Positions 17,264 to 31,351 of a stretch of DNA of 64,000 nucleotides are shown here, one piece after another. Source of the stretch: Marinococcus halophilus (GTDB lineage: Bacteria > Bacillota > Bacilli > Bacillales > Marinococcaceae); the NCBI RefSeq assembly GCF_002265875.1, contig NZ_NPFA01000001.1, positions 334,988 to 398,987 on the forward strand. The letters are read 5' to 3'. The number at the start of each line of letters is the position of its first letter. Position 1 is the stretch's first letter. The position numbers and the translations under genes were made by a program. The notes below the pieces were generated by a model. The model searched no databases and had not been told where the DNA came from. It saw nothing but the letters and a program-made list of their open reading frames with translations.

Positions 17264-17300
17264 AAAAAGAACCGTTTTCCCTTTTGGAAAACGGTTCTTT
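17264..17300 (-). terminator. Terminator of the atp operon
   Basis: Minus strand AAAGAACCGTTTTCC - aaaag - GGAAAACGGTTCTTTTTT, ten bases after the atpC stop. Very stable stem with T-tract. Confidence 0.93.
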
Positions 17301-17310
17301 ACGTGTGCCT

Positions 17311-20099
<2,789 letters not shown>

Positions 20100-20115
20100 T
20101 TACGTACGGCAAGCT

Positions 20116-21630
<1,515 letters not shown>

Positions 21631-21639
21631 TCACCCCAT

Positions 21640-22188
21640 TCATGATAAATTCGTTTGCGTTATATTACGCTGCAAGCGGTCTAGCTGACCTTGAATGCTT
21701 CCGTCAAAAATCGTATGTCCAATGTGTACCTTCATACCGCCAATGAGAGAAGAGTCCACTCTGTTTTCAATATAAAGCTCGTGCTTGCCGACCTGCTGGG
21801 CAAACTTGCGGGAAACTGCCTGTTTTTCTTCATCCGATAATGGTTTCACCGTATAAACAACTGCATTGGCCACGCCAAGTCGTTCATTGATAAGCGCAAT
21901 TGTTTCCTTTGCCACTTCATCAATCAGATGAAGCCGTTTGCGGTCAAGCAGCACACTCATCATTGAACGGCTGCGTTCGCTCCAGGAGCCGAATGTACTC
22001 GCAATGAAAGACTGCTTTCTTTCACGGCTGATCGACGGATATCTAAAAATCTGGTACATCTCCGGATGCGCGTGGAACACTTCGAGCATAGCTTCCCATT
22101 CCTGCTTCGTTTCTTCAAGAGTCCCGTGCTCTTCCGCACTTTTTAAAAGCGCACGGGCATAGCGTTTCGCGAGGGTTGGATTACTCAT
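21640..22188 (-). CDS. atpH: ATP synthase delta subunit
   Basis: Peripheral-stalk subunit joining b to the top of F1. 182 residues: N-terminal six-helix domain (LAKRYARALLKSAEEHGTLE) and the conserved C-terminal VDSSLIGGMKVHIGHTIFDGS. Its ATG overlaps the atpF stop (ATGA), indicating coupled translation. Confidence 0.96.
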   Translation of the reverse strand: MSNPTLAKRYARALLKSAEEHGTLEETKQEWEAMLEVFHAHPEMYQIFRYPSISRERKQSFIASTFGSWSERSRSMMSVLLDRKRLHLIDEVAKETIALINERLGVANAVVYTVKPLSDEEKQAVSRKFAQQVGKHELYIENRVDSSLIGGMKVHIGHTIFDGSIQGQLDRLQRNITQTNLS

Positions 22189-22676
22189 AAGCGACCGCCG
22201 CTTTCCTGTACGTATTCCTGAATCAGTTTTTCCTGTTCTTCTTCATCTAATTCTTTTTCAATAATTTTCGTAGCAATCAGCACAGAAAGCTGGCCGACCT
22301 GGGCACGAAGTGCTTCAACTGCCTGCTCCCGCTCTCTCGTAATATCAGCGAGGGCGTTGTCTTTCATACGGTTGGCTTCTTCGTGGGACTCCCGGATAAT
22401 TTCCTTGGACTGTTCCTGAGCTGTCTTGCGGGACGTTTCAATGATAGATTGCGCTTCTTCGCGCGCTTTCTCCATTTCCACCCGCTGCTCTTCTAAATAT
22501 TTTTCCGCTTCCTGACGGTGATTTTCCGCTGTCTCTATTTCATTGGAAATGTGATTTTCACGTTTTTTCATCTGTTTAACAATTGGACCCCAGGCGAACC
22601 GGCGAAGCAACAGCAGTAAAATGAAAAACGTAAAAAGTGAGAAAAGCACATCTCCGAACGCAAATGTAGATGGCAA
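22185..22676 (-). CDS. atpF: ATP synthase b subunit
   Basis: Peripheral-stalk subunit: one N-terminal membrane helix (FSLFTFFILLLLLRRFAWGPI) then a long charged coiled coil (KKRENHISNEIETAENHRQEA onwards). 163 residues. The start is TTG at 22676 with AAAGGAG nine bases upstream; no in-frame ATG gives a complete membrane helix. Only one b-type gene is present, as usual in bacilli. Confidence 0.95.
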   Translation of the reverse strand: MPSTFAFGDVLFSLFTFFILLLLLRRFAWGPIVKQMKKRENHISNEIETAENHRQEAEKYLEEQRVEMEKAREEAQSIIETSRKTAQEQSKEIIRESHEEANRMKDNALADITREREQAVEALRAQVGQLSVLIATKIIEKELDEEEQEKLIQEYVQESGGRL

Positions 22677-22767
22677 AAGATTTCACTCCTTTCTTAGATA
22701 TACAAAAGGAATGGCGAAGCCAGTTCCCCCACTCCGCCATTTTGCTTCCCTTTCCAAAACTGTATGT

Positions 22768-22998
<231 letters not shown>

Positions 22999-23049
22999 TT
23001 AGTTTAAAACTATATTGTTATTTCGTTGTTTCTGCAGATGCTGCTGTAA

Positions 23050-23787
<738 letters not shown>

Positions 23788-23835
23788 TCAGTCACCCCTT
23801 TACTATGTTAGTCAATTGTGCGCTGCAGCTAAAAA

Positions 23836-24204
23836 TTATTTTTCTTTGCTGAAGTGAACGGATAAAGCGTAAAGCAGCAGATAAGGACTGAACAATCCAA
23901 TCACCAGGTAAAGCAGACGGAATTGTTCCGGAAACCGGACATAGAGCATGGCAATGACTACTCCTACTGCGAGCCTCGTGGCCATGCCAAACGGAAAAAT
24001 CTTTTTTTCCGCGAGTACCGCCTTCTGGATTCGTTTTGTTTCCCGGTGGGCGTGCCAGATGTTAAAGGCTCCTCCGCATGCTCCTGCAAATAAGCTCACT
24101 GCTTCCTGCCGGAACGCTGGAATCAGCGCCGGAGCTATGTACAATACAAGCATTCCAGCCAATCCTATAAATAATGAGCGGAGATACAAGCTTGTATCAT
24201 TCAT
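23836..24204 (-). CDS. atpI: ATP synthase subunit I
   Basis: 122 residues with four predicted membrane segments (LFIGLAGMLVLYIAPALI; AVSLFAGACGGAFNIWHA; ATRLAVGVVIAMLYV; LLYLVIGLFSPYLLLYALSV). In alkaliphiles and other bacteria AtpI helps c-ring assembly and Mg2+ supply. First gene of the operon; AGGTGG lies six bases before the ATG. Confidence 0.9.
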   Translation of the reverse strand: MNDTSLYLRSLFIGLAGMLVLYIAPALIPAFRQEAVSLFAGACGGAFNIWHAHRETKRIQKAVLAEKKIFPFGMATRLAVGVVIAMLYVRFPEQFRLLYLVIGLFSPYLLLYALSVHFSKEK

Positions 24205-24413
24205 GCGCGGTCCACCTTTTCCTCCGAAACAGACTGATTAGTCCGTTAATACACTACGAAATCCATTGAGAAAATTTTTACACAACTTTTCGTAACAATA
24301 GCTGCCTCCTACATGTTTTAGGCAAAAAAAAAGAAACAAATGCGTGAATCATGCCGTTCATGAAGGAATTCCAAATTTCTCCCATATGTAAACCTTATCA
24401 TACGTTCTTCATC

Positions 24414-24442
24414 ATCGTACAATAGCCGCCCCTTGATGTCAA
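24414..24442 (-). promoter_or_regulatory. Sigma-A promoter of the atp operon
   Basis: TTGACA (24442-24437), 17-base spacer, TACGAT (24419-24414) on the minus strand. It predicts a leader of about 200 bases before atpI. Confidence 0.65.
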
Positions 24443-24552
24443 TGGACGAAAATTAACAAAACCCTGTATTGGCGCACGTTTCAGGCATTTTTTATTTTGT
24501 GTCTATTAAGTGACATTTTCATATCCTTACGTCAAGAAAAGACTAAATGAAG

Positions 24553-24588
24553 CATATGCATATTCGTTATTTCTCATATGCATATACG
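24553..24588. repeat. Tandem CATATGCATATWCG repeats upstream of the atp promoter
   Basis: CATATGCATATTCG (24553-24566) and CATATGCATATACG (24575-24588) are direct copies 22 bases apart, two helical turns. Each contains the near-palindrome ATATGCATAT. They lie about 110-150 bases upstream of the atp -35, between the upp terminator and the atp promoter. Candidate binding site for an unknown regulator. The rest of the 24205-24636 gap holds no gene that I can support. Confidence 0.45.
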
Positions 24589-24636
24589 TCATCTCCCTGC
24601 CTGACTGTTTGGGATGTATACATCCTTTACAAACCA

Positions 24637-24669
24637 AAGGGCTTCTCCGTGCATGCGGACAAAGCCCTT
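24637..24669 (-). terminator. Terminator of upp
   Basis: Minus strand AAGGGCTT...AAGCCCTTTGGTTTGT with an internal CCGCATGCACGG stem; nine bases after the upp stop. Confidence 0.75.
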
Positions 24670-24677
24670 GTCACCTT

Positions 24678-25307
24678 TTATTTTGTGCCGAATAAACGGT
24701 CGCCGGCATCTCCGAGTCCCGGGACAATATAGCCCTTTTCGTTTAGTTTCTCATCCATTGAAGCCAGGTAAATGTCCACATCCGGATGCGCTTCCTGTAC
24801 GAGCTCCACTCCTTCAGGCGCAGCAATTAAACACATGAGCTTAAGGTTCTGGGCTCCGCGTTTTTTCAGGCTGGTCAACGCTTCAATAGCAGAACCGCCT
24901 GTTGCAAGCATCGGATCAATCACAATAAATTCCCGCTCCTCGACATCACTTGGCAGCTTTACGTAATACTCGACCGGCTGCAGTGTTTCCGGATCCCGGT
25001 ACAGCCCGACGTGCCCTACTTTCGCGGCCGGGATCAGTTTGATAATACCGTCGGTCATGCCAAGCCCTGCACGCAGTATCGGCACTACTCCCAGTTTTTT
25101 GCCTGCAAGCGTATAGGATTTTGCCGGCCCTACCGGTGTTTCCACGGTTACTTCCTGCAGCTGTAGATTTCTTGTGATTTCAAATGCCATTAGGGTAGAC
25201 ACTTCGTCGACAAGCTCCCGGAATTCCTTCGTTCCTGTTGAGACGTCCCGGATGAATGTAAGTTTATGTTGAATGAGCGGATGATCCAATACATGTACAT
25301 TTCCCAT
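24678..25307 (-). CDS. upp: Uracil phosphoribosyltransferase
   Basis: Salvages uracil with PRPP to UMP. 209 residues, family length. Motifs: [13 protein letters not shown], the PRPP-binding [28 protein letters not shown] and C-terminal [15 protein letters not shown]. Lies between glyA and the atp operon as in B. subtilis and has its own promoter. Confidence 0.97.
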   Translation of the reverse strand: MGNVHVLDHPLIQHKLTFIRDVSTGTKEFRELVDEVSTLMAFEITRNLQLQEVTVETPVGPAKSYTLAGKKLGVVPILRAGLGMTDGIIKLIPAAKVGHVGLYRDPETLQPVEYYVKLPSDVEEREFIVIDPMLATGGSAIEALTSLKKRGAQNLKLMCLIAAPEGVELVQEAHPDVDIYLASMDEKLNEKGYIVPGLGDAGDRLFGTK

Positions 25308-25385
25308 AAGTATAGTCGGCTCCTTTTTCCCCGGCGCCAGCCGGTGCTTATTAACCCATGTCCCTATCGAACATATTCTTTAAAA

Positions 25386-25414
25386 ATTCTACCTAAAAAG
25401 CGTGGTGGATTCAA
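25386..25414 (-). promoter_or_regulatory. Sigma-A promoter of upp
   Basis: TTGAAT (25414-25409), 17-base spacer, TAGAAT (25391-25386) on the minus strand, about 80 bases before the upp start. Confidence 0.6.
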
Positions 25415-25468
25415 GGTAATATGAAATGACAGAAATATGCCGCAATTCCAAGGCCCGGTTATAAATAA

Positions 25469-25494
25469 CAGCAGCGCCGGCATGCACTGCTGCG
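25469..25494 (-). terminator. Probable terminator of the redoxin gene
   Basis: GCAGCAGTGCATGCCGGCGCTGCTG hairpin on the minus strand followed by TTATTTAT; modest stem, imperfect T-tract. Confidence 0.5.
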
Positions 25495-25499
25495 AACGT

Positions 25500-25994
25500 T
25501 TATTTTAAATTGTCTTCAATATACTTTACGGTTTTGCGAAGCTCTTTCGGGCCCGGACGGCCGAATGGATTTGTCTGGCGGTGCTGGTATAAAAATCTGC
25601 CTTCTTCATCGAGCAGAAAGTATGCCGGTTCCCCGTGCGCTCCGTGGTCTTCATAAGGAGCTTCCGAGCTGTGGTAAAAGACGCCGTAATCATCGAGTAC
25701 TTTCAGGGCTTCATCGACGAGCACTGGAAAGGTGAGCCCGTATTCTTCTGCCATGGTCCGCAAGTCTTCGGGGTTATCGGTAGAAATAGCGGTGATGTTT
25801 ACGTTATTTTTTTCAAAAAAGCTGCGGTGCTCTTCCCAGGCTTGAAGCTCTTCTTTACATACTGGGCACCATGACCCCCGGAAAAAAACGAGCAGCTGCC
25901 AGCCTTTACCTATTTTTTCTTCGAGTTTAAATTCTTCGCCATGAACGTCAGCAAGCGTGAACATTGGTGCCTTCTCATTTATTGCAAAAACCAT
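25500..25994 (-). CDS. Thioredoxin-fold redoxin (AhpC/TSA or TlpA type)
   Basis: 164 residues from ATG 25994 (AAAGGAGG seven bases upstream). Thioredoxin fold with a CxxC active site, FFRGSWCPVCKEEL, at about residues 40-54, and later STDNPEDLRTMAEEYGLTFPVLVD and GEPAYFLLDEEG. No signal peptide or lipobox, so cytosolic. The CPVC pair plus peroxiredoxin-like surroundings suggest a Bcp/AhpE- or TlpA-like thiol reductase or peroxidase; which one cannot be decided. The gene lies between upp and glyA, where B. subtilis has none, so it is a local insertion. Confidence 0.75.
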   Translation of the reverse strand: MVFAINEKAPMFTLADVHGEEFKLEEKIGKGWQLLVFFRGSWCPVCKEELQAWEEHRSFFEKNNVNITAISTDNPEDLRTMAEEYGLTFPVLVDEALKVLDDYGVFYHSSEAPYEDHGAHGEPAYFLLDEEGRFLYQHRQTNPFGRPGPKELRKTVKYIEDNLK

Positions 25995-26076
25995 TTGAAC
26001 TCCTCCTTTTCCCAATCTATATATACCCTAACACACTTGTGTTCACCCCCGAAAAATACAGGTCTCTCCTGAAAGC

Positions 26077-26118
26077 CAAAAAACAGCTGCCTCCTTTAAA
26101 TAGGAGAACAGCTGTTTC
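26077..26118 (-). terminator. Terminator of glyA
   Basis: Minus strand AAACAGCTG...CAGCTGTTTTTTGG with an inner TCTCCTATTTAAAGGAGG stem. Confidence 0.8.
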
Positions 26119-26151
26119 AGCATGCTCGTTTGTTACCGCAAGCTGGGGATA

Positions 26152-27411
26152 TTACAGATATTCGTAAATTGGAAACCGGCCCGTTAAAGTTTTTACACGT
26201 CCGGCCGCTTCTTTTAACGCTTCCGCGTCTTCATGGTTTTTCAACGTATAGGCGATAATGGAGCCGATTTCTTTCATTTCTTCTTCGCCAAAGCCGCGGG
26301 ATGTAACAGCTGCAGAGCCAAGACGGATACCGCTTGTGACAAATGGCTTTTCCGGGTCATACGGGATGGCGTTTTTATTCGCCGTAAGGCCAACTTCATC
26401 CAAAGCCTTTTCCGCTATTTTCCCTGTCAGTTCCAGGCTGCGGGTATCCATCAGCACGAGATGGTTGTCCGTACCGCCTGAAACAACAGTAATGCCTTCA
26501 TTCTGCAAGGAGTCGCTTAGGCTGCGGGCGTTTTTCACAACATTTTCGGAATACGCTACGAAATCCTGCTGCAGCGCTTCTCCGAAGGCCACGGCTTTCG
26601 CAGCGATTACGTGCATGAGCGGTCCGCCCTGCAGGCCCGGAAATACTGCTTTATCAATCTTTTTGCCAAATTCTTCCTTACACAGCACCAGCCCTCCGCG
26701 CGGTCCACGCAGCGTTTTATGGGTTGTGGTCGTAACAAAATGCGAATGAGGGACCGGATTCTGATGAACGCCAGCTGCTACAAGTCCGGCAATATGCGCC
26801 ATATCAACCATTAAGTATGCATCTACTTCATCGGCGATTTCGCGGAATTTTTTAAAATCGATTTCACGTGGATAAGCACTTGCGCCGGCAACGATTAATT
26901 TTGGCTGTGTTTCTTTAGCTACACGAAGCACTTCATCATAATCAATTACCTGATCTTCTTTGGTCACACCGTATTCCACGAAATTGTACTGCACACCGCT
27001 GAAGTTAACGGGACTGCCGTGTGTTAAGTGGCCCCCGTGGGAGAGATTCATGCCAAGCACGGTGTCACCGTGATTTAAGACCGTATAGTAAACAGCCATG
27101 TTTGCCTGGGCGCCGGAGTGGGGCTGCACGTTTGCATATTCTGCGGCGAATAATTCCTTAGCCCGGTCAATCGCGAGCTGTTCAACCGTATCCACGTGCT
27201 CACAACCGCCGTAATAGCGGCGGTTTGGATAGCCTTCCGCATATTTATTAGTAAGAACGGAACCTTGCGCTTCCATTACTGCACGACTCGTAAAGTTTTC
27301 CGAAGCGATTAGCTCAATCTTATCGCGTTGACGTCCCAGTTCCTTCTGCATTGCCTCAAATATGGCCGGATCCTGCGTTTGTACACTTTCTGCATTTACC
27401 TTTGTTTCCAT
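26152..27411 (-). CDS. glyA: Serine hydroxymethyltransferase
   Basis: PLP enzyme converting serine and tetrahydrofolate to glycine and 5,10-methylene-THF, the main one-carbon source. 419 residues from ATG 27411 (AAGGGAG eight bases upstream); the frame is open 219 bases further but those residues do not match the family. Motifs: [28 protein letters not shown], the PLP lysine in [15 protein letters not shown] and a conserved C-terminus. A PurR-like inverted repeat lies just upstream, in line with purine control of glyA in B. subtilis. Confidence 0.97.
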   Translation of the reverse strand: METKVNAESVQTQDPAIFEAMQKELGRQRDKIELIASENFTSRAVMEAQGSVLTNKYAEGYPNRRYYGGCEHVDTVEQLAIDRAKELFAAEYANVQPHSGAQANMAVYYTVLNHGDTVLGMNLSHGGHLTHGSPVNFSGVQYNFVEYGVTKEDQVIDYDEVLRVAKETQPKLIVAGASAYPREIDFKKFREIADEVDAYLMVDMAHIAGLVAAGVHQNPVPHSHFVTTTTHKTLRGPRGGLVLCKEEFGKKIDKAVFPGLQGGPLMHVIAAKAVAFGEALQQDFVAYSENVVKNARSLSDSLQNEGITVVSGGTDNHLVLMDTRSLELTGKIAEKALDEVGLTANKNAIPYDPEKPFVTSGIRLGSAAVTSRGFGEEEMKEIGSIIAYTLKNHEDAEALKEAAGRVKTLTGRFPIYEYL

Positions 27412-27440
27412 CTGTAAATCTCCCTTCCCTTCGGTACAAC

Positions 27441-27479
27441 AACGAACGATTGACTTTAATGAAAATATTTCGTTCGTTA
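27441..27479 (-). promoter_or_regulatory. PurR-like inverted repeat upstream of glyA
   Basis: AACGAACGA (27441-27449) and its inverse TCGTTCGTT (27470-27478) face each other across about 20 AT-rich bases. The CGAA cores and their spacing (26 bases between CGAA and TTCG) are close to B. subtilis PurBox pairs. The repeat lies 30-70 bases before the glyA start. A TACAAT -10 is near 27510, without a clear -35. Confidence 0.5.
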
Positions 27480-27591
27480 TTTTTCTCCTCTTGTCACCAT
27501 GTTTTTCATTGTAACACGTATTTTTTACGAATTTCCGTACCTTTCGAAATTTTTTCGGATTTCTTTCTTTTTTCTTCGCCTGGACGTGAAG

Positions 27592-27621
27592 AAAAAAGAA
27601 CCGCGGCATGCGATTCTTTTT
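27592..27621 (-). terminator. Terminator after ywlG
   Basis: Minus strand AGAATCGC - atgcc - GCGGTTCT followed by TTTTTTCTTC, about 30 bases after the ywlG stop. Directly beyond it, arms TTCTTTTTTCTTC / GAAGAAAAAAGAA (27565-27600) form another AT-rich palindrome. Confidence 0.8.
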
Positions 27622-27647
27622 CTGGCTCATCTCCGTACACCGAAGGG

Positions 27648-28193
27648 CTATTCGTAGCGTGCACGCTCGCCGCCGATCAGCTTCGGCCGTGTTTTTGCCA
27701 TCGTCACGTAAGCAGAACCGATCTGCTTCTTTGGGCCGCGCACCGGAACCGCGACCGGTTTCAAATGCATACCGATCAGGGTGGATCCGATATCGATGCC
27801 TGCATCTGCTTTTACTGATTCGATAACGACCGGCTCACTCATGTGTTTATATGCATATGAACTCATTGAACCGCCTGCCCGTGGGTGAGGCACTACACTC
27901 ACTGCTTCGAGGCCATAAGCATCTGCCGTTTCCCTCTCTACGGTCAAGGCGCGGTTAATATGCTCACATCCCTGAAATGCAAGGCGCACACCGGTTTCTT
28001 CGCGAAATTCCTGAAAGACATCAAACAGTGCTTCAGCGACTTCCTCGGAGCCGGCCTTGCCAATATGCTCACCGAGCACTTCACTCGTACTCGTCCCAAT
28101 CACGAGCACCTGGCCGCAACGAAGCGGTGCCTGGTCTTTTAATGAAGTCAACAATTCCCGTAAAGGCTGCTGCCATTCTGTTTTGTTTACCAT
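27648..28193 (-). CDS. ywlG: UPF0340/TIGR01440 protein YwlG
   Basis: 181 residues, conserved in Firmicutes next to rpiB and glyA. Motifs [30 protein letters not shown] and the strongly conserved [15 protein letters not shown], then [18 protein letters not shown]. Function unknown; cytosolic, no membrane segment. Follows rpiB by 24 bp in one operon. Confidence 0.9.
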   Translation of the reverse strand: MVNKTEWQQPLRELLTSLKDQAPLRCGQVLVIGTSTSEVLGEHIGKAGSEEVAEALFDVFQEFREETGVRLAFQGCEHINRALTVERETADAYGLEAVSVVPHPRAGGSMSSYAYKHMSEPVVIESVKADAGIDIGSTLIGMHLKPVAVPVRGPKKQIGSAYVTMAKTRPKLIGGERARYE

Positions 28194-28217
28194 GACAACC
28201 CGTCCTTTCTTCGTTCC

Positions 28218-28655
28218 TTATTGTTCAATAGCCGCGACTTTTTGGATACGGTCTGCATGCCGGCCGCCTTCGTGTTCCGTACTGAGCCATGCCTTGACGA
28301 TTTCGCCGGCCAGGCCGGAGCCGATAACCCTTGCGCCCATGGCCAGCACATTGCTGTCGTTATGCGCCCGGGTCATTTTCGCGCTGAATACATCATGGAC
28401 AAGCGCGCAGCGGATACCGTTTACTTTGTTTGCAGCAATCGACATGCCAATACCTGTGCCGCAGACAAGAATACCACGGTCAGCTTCTCCGGCCGTGACT
28501 TTTTCAGCCACCGGAACAGCGTAGTCCGGGTAATCCACGGAATCACTGCAGTCACAGCCCAGATCTTCGTATTCCACTCCTGCTTCATCCAGTACAGATT
28601 TAATTTCCTCTTTTAATTCATATCCGCCGTGATCGGCACCCAACGCTACTTTCAT
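28218..28655 (-). CDS. rpiB: Ribose-5-phosphate isomerase B
   Basis: Interconverts ribose 5-phosphate and ribulose 5-phosphate (or the allose pair). 145 residues of the LacAB/RpiB fold: MKVALGADHGGYELKE, the active-site Cys in ILVCGTGIGMSIAANKV, and HDVFSAKMTRAHNDSNVLAMG. Situated ywlE-rpiB-ywlG-glyA as in B. subtilis. Confidence 0.95.
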   Translation of the reverse strand: MKVALGADHGGYELKEEIKSVLDEAGVEYEDLGCDCSDSVDYPDYAVPVAEKVTAGEADRGILVCGTGIGMSIAANKVNGIRCALVHDVFSAKMTRAHNDSNVLAMGARVIGSGLAGEIVKAWLSTEHEGGRHADRIQKVAAIEQ

Positions 28656-28727
28656 TTCGACCTCTCCTCCGTTTGATTATACTGTTTTTAGTTTCTCACG
28701 TATTCGGCAGCCTGTAAATCTTCAGGC

Positions 28728-29183
28728 TCAGTCCGGCGATTTTTCTTTTGTATACCGTTCCCACGCCGCCTGCAGAGCCTTTTCCATTTCCTCAGCCGTT
28801 TCCTGGTACACTTTCGATCCGCCGCCGATAGGGTCTCCAATATCCCTGTCTCCCCTGGCGCCCGCGTATTCCTTCAGCAGCACGGTTTTCTGTTCCGCAC
28901 CCGGAAACATCCTCTGCATGATATCTTTATGCCCCTGGGTCATTGCAAAGATAACGTCCGCCCAGTCGATTAATTCCTTTGTGAGCGGCTGGGATTCGTG
29001 GTCAATCTCCACCTGTCTTTCATCCATTGCATGGATGGCTTCGGCCGCTGCCGGTTCTCCGCCTGCAGCCATCACGCCGGCAGAAGCCACTTCCACCTCT
29101 GGATAGTGGTGCTTCATCAGCGCAGCTGCCATCGGACTCCGGCATGTGTTTCCTGTACAAATAAACAATACATGATAACTCAT
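28728..29183 (-). CDS. ywlE: Protein-arginine phosphatase YwlE (LMW-PTP family)
   Basis: Low-molecular-weight phosphatase fold, 151 residues from ATG 29183 (AAGGAG nine bases upstream; an ATG two codons earlier is too close). The P-loop reads CTGNTCRS: Thr in place of the Ile/Leu usual in tyrosine phosphatases is the hallmark of arginine phosphatases that reverse McsB phosphorylation. Catalytic Asp is in IGDPIGGGSKVYQ. Next to ywlC as in B. subtilis; ywlD is absent. Confidence 0.92.
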   Translation of the reverse strand: MSYHVLFICTGNTCRSPMAAALMKHHYPEVEVASAGVMAAGGEPAAAEAIHAMDERQVEIDHESQPLTKELIDWADVIFAMTQGHKDIMQRMFPGAEQKTVLLKEYAGARGDRDIGDPIGGGSKVYQETAEEMEKALQAAWERYTKEKSPD

Positions 29184-29208
29184 TGTCATCGACTCCTTGC
29201 AGAAATTT

Positions 29209-30261
29209 TCATGCTTCTGAAGATGCTGCTTTTTCCAGGCGGTTCATGAGCGCGGCCCCAATGCCTTCTTTTGCAAAAACTTCGCAGAAGGCTGCGTCTG
29301 CATCTATTGTATCTAATTCGCGGAGTACTGCGTATAATTTTGCTGCCGTTTCTTCAGGGGCCCGGCGTGAACCTAAACTAAAGAAAGCATCCGCCTGCTT
29401 CCATGCAGGTTTGTTTTCCTCCACAGCAAGCACCGCAACTTTTTTCCCTTCCTGTTGGTATGCCCTCAGCCTGTTCTGCCACATCTCTTCCGGTCCTTCC
29501 ATTAAATAGAGAGGCGTTGCGGGGGAATAGTGGCGGTATTTCATTCCTGGCGCTGCAGGAGATTCTTCGGAGGACGCGCTGTGGGAATAGCGGACTGTCC
29601 CCGGGCCGAGCACCCGCTCGAGCTGTTCCTTCGTTACTCCACCCGGACGCAGAATCCAGCAAACCTCTGTGGTGCAATCCACGACGGTGGATTCTACTCC
29701 GTAGCCGCACGCGCCGCCGTCAATTACCGCATCAATTTTTCCGCTCAGGTCATTGTAAACATGCTCTGCGGTTGTCGGACTCGGAGAGCCGGAACGATTG
29801 GCGCTTGGTGCCGCTACTGGAACCCCAGCGTAAGTTAGCAGTGCTCTCGCCACCTCATGCTCCGGAATACGGACTGCCACCGTAGGTAACCCGGCGGTGA
29901 CAAGAGAGGAGAGAGGGGTTTCTTTCGTCAGTGGAAATATAAGCGTTAAAGGGCCAGGCCAGAACGTGTCCATCAGCTTTTTCATGTTCTCTGTCCACGT
30001 AACCCCGAGTGCGTCAAGCTGCGCACGGTCAGCGATATGGGCAATCAACGGATTGTCCGGCGGCCGGTTTTTGGCTTTAAAAATAGCCCGGACGGCTTCC
30101 GTGCATACGGCGCTTGCCCCCAGTCCGTATACGGTCTCCGTAGGGAGAGCCACTGTCTTACCCTGCTTTATCCACAGCCCCATTTCCTTTAATACCGACT
30201 TCTCTGGAATTTCCCCGCTAATATTATCCACATTTCTTATAACTGTCTGTTTATAACTCAT
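29209..30261 (-). CDS. ywlC: L-threonylcarbamoyladenylate synthase (Sua5/YwlC)
   Basis: Makes threonylcarbamoyl-AMP for the t6A modification of ANN-reading tRNAs. 350 residues: a YrdC-type domain (KQGKTVALPTETVYGLGASA, KNRPPDNPLIAHI, VAAPSANRSGSPSPTTAEHV) and a C-terminal Sua5 domain (MKYRHYSPATPLYLM onwards). Lies directly upstream of ywlE. The gene normally found between prmC and ywlC in B. subtilis, spoIIR, is missing here. Confidence 0.95.
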   Translation of the reverse strand: MSYKQTVIRNVDNISGEIPEKSVLKEMGLWIKQGKTVALPTETVYGLGASAVCTEAVRAIFKAKNRPPDNPLIAHIADRAQLDALGVTWTENMKKLMDTFWPGPLTLIFPLTKETPLSSLVTAGLPTVAVRIPEHEVARALLTYAGVPVAAPSANRSGSPSPTTAEHVYNDLSGKIDAVIDGGACGYGVESTVVDCTTEVCWILRPGGVTKEQLERVLGPGTVRYSHSASSEESPAAPGMKYRHYSPATPLYLMEGPEEMWQNRLRAYQQEGKKVAVLAVEENKPAWKQADAFFSLGSRRAPEETAAKLYAVLRELDTIDADAAFCEVFAKEGIGAALMNRLEKAASSEA

Positions 30262-30484
30262 GCAGCTTTCTTTCCTTCCAAAAAGTTAAAATGCTTTCAT
30301 AACCAAGGTCCAGTTTGGTTTATTTTTGTTTTTTCACACTATCAACAAGCTCTAATTTTCTGTGGATAACTTTGGGTTTTCCTGTTAATCCAGCCTTTGA
30401 ATTTACATTTTTTACGAAAAATTAATGTTTTCCACATATAAGGATGATTTATCTTTTTTTATCCACATCTCGGGGATAACGTCC

Positions 30485-31351
30485 CTACTTATTCACAACT
30501 GTAACGATTCGGTCATTTCCATTCAAGTCTTTTATTACTTGGACCATTTTTCCCGGAAACGCTTTTTCAATCGCTTTCTTCACGGAGTGTCCCTGCTGCC
30601 AGCCAATTTCAAAAGCGAGCAGGCCACCGGGAGCGAGAATATCAACAGCATGTTTAACAATTTCTTCATAGCTGTGAATGCCTTCTTCGCCCTCACCAAT
30701 CAATGCCACCGCAGGCTCCTTGTCCCGGACAAGCGGGTCAAGCTGTTCCCATTCCTTCTTTGGAATATACGGCGGATTGGATACAACCACATCAGCCTTC
30801 TCTTTCCGGAGCACCATGCCTTCAAGAAATGATTCCTGATGAAAGGTGACCGGTGCCTGGAGTCGTGCCGCGTTCTGTTTAGCCATTTCAAGCGCCCGGC
30901 TATCAATATCCACAGCCTGCACCCGGGCCGGCGGAATTTCCAGTGCAAGCGTAACGGCGATAATTCCGCTGCCTGTACCTACATCGACAATGCGCGGAGC
31001 CTTCAGATCTTTATTTTTTTGTACCCAGTCAATCACGTACCAGACAAGCTCCTCGGTTTCCATCCGCGGGATCAGCACATTGGCGTTGACGTGAAACTCA
31101 CGATCATAAAAGGAGCTTCTCCCGGTTAAATGCTGAACCGGGGTTCCCGCTGCGTGGATACGTACGTCCTGCTGGAACTGCTCCCACGTCTGTCGAGCTA
31201 CCGGCTCCCCCGAAGCAGCCAGCAGCTGGGAGCGGGAGAGCTGCAGGTGATGCTCCAAAAGCCAATCCGCCGCCGTTTCTTCTCTTCCGTGTTCACTTAA
31301 AAAAGAAGAAGCCCATTTTCGGGCTTCAAATACAAATGGTTCCTCTTTCAT
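30485..31351 (-). CDS. prmC: Release-factor glutamine N5-methyltransferase PrmC
   Basis: SAM-dependent enzyme that methylates the GGQ glutamine of release factors. 288 residues: an N-terminal helical RF-binding domain, SAM motif VDVGTGSGIIAVTLAL, and the catalytic NPPY (VVSNPPYIPKKEW). Its ATG overlaps the prfA stop by one base (TAATG), so the methylase is translationally coupled to its substrate RF1. The 223-base gap downstream carries no gene that I can see. Confidence 0.96.
   Translation of the reverse strand: MKEEPFVFEARKWASSFLSEHGREETAADWLLEHHLQLSRSQLLAASGEPVARQTWEQFQQDVRIHAAGTPVQHLTGRSSFYDREFHVNANVLIPRMETEELVWYVIDWVQKNKDLKAPRIVDVGTGSGIIAVTLALEIPPARVQAVDIDSRALEMAKQNAARLQAPVTFHQESFLEGMVLRKEKADVVVSNPPYIPKKEWEQLDPLVRDKEPAVALIGEGEEGIHSYEEIVKHAVDILAPGGLLAFEIGWQQGHSVKKAIEKAFPGKMVQVIKDLNGNDRIVTVVNK

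Noticed and set aside
27411-27630. N-terminal extension of glyA by 73 codons
   Set aside because: The extension is Lys/Phe-rich, non-homologous, covers the PurR-like repeat, and the ATG at 27411 has a good ribosome site.
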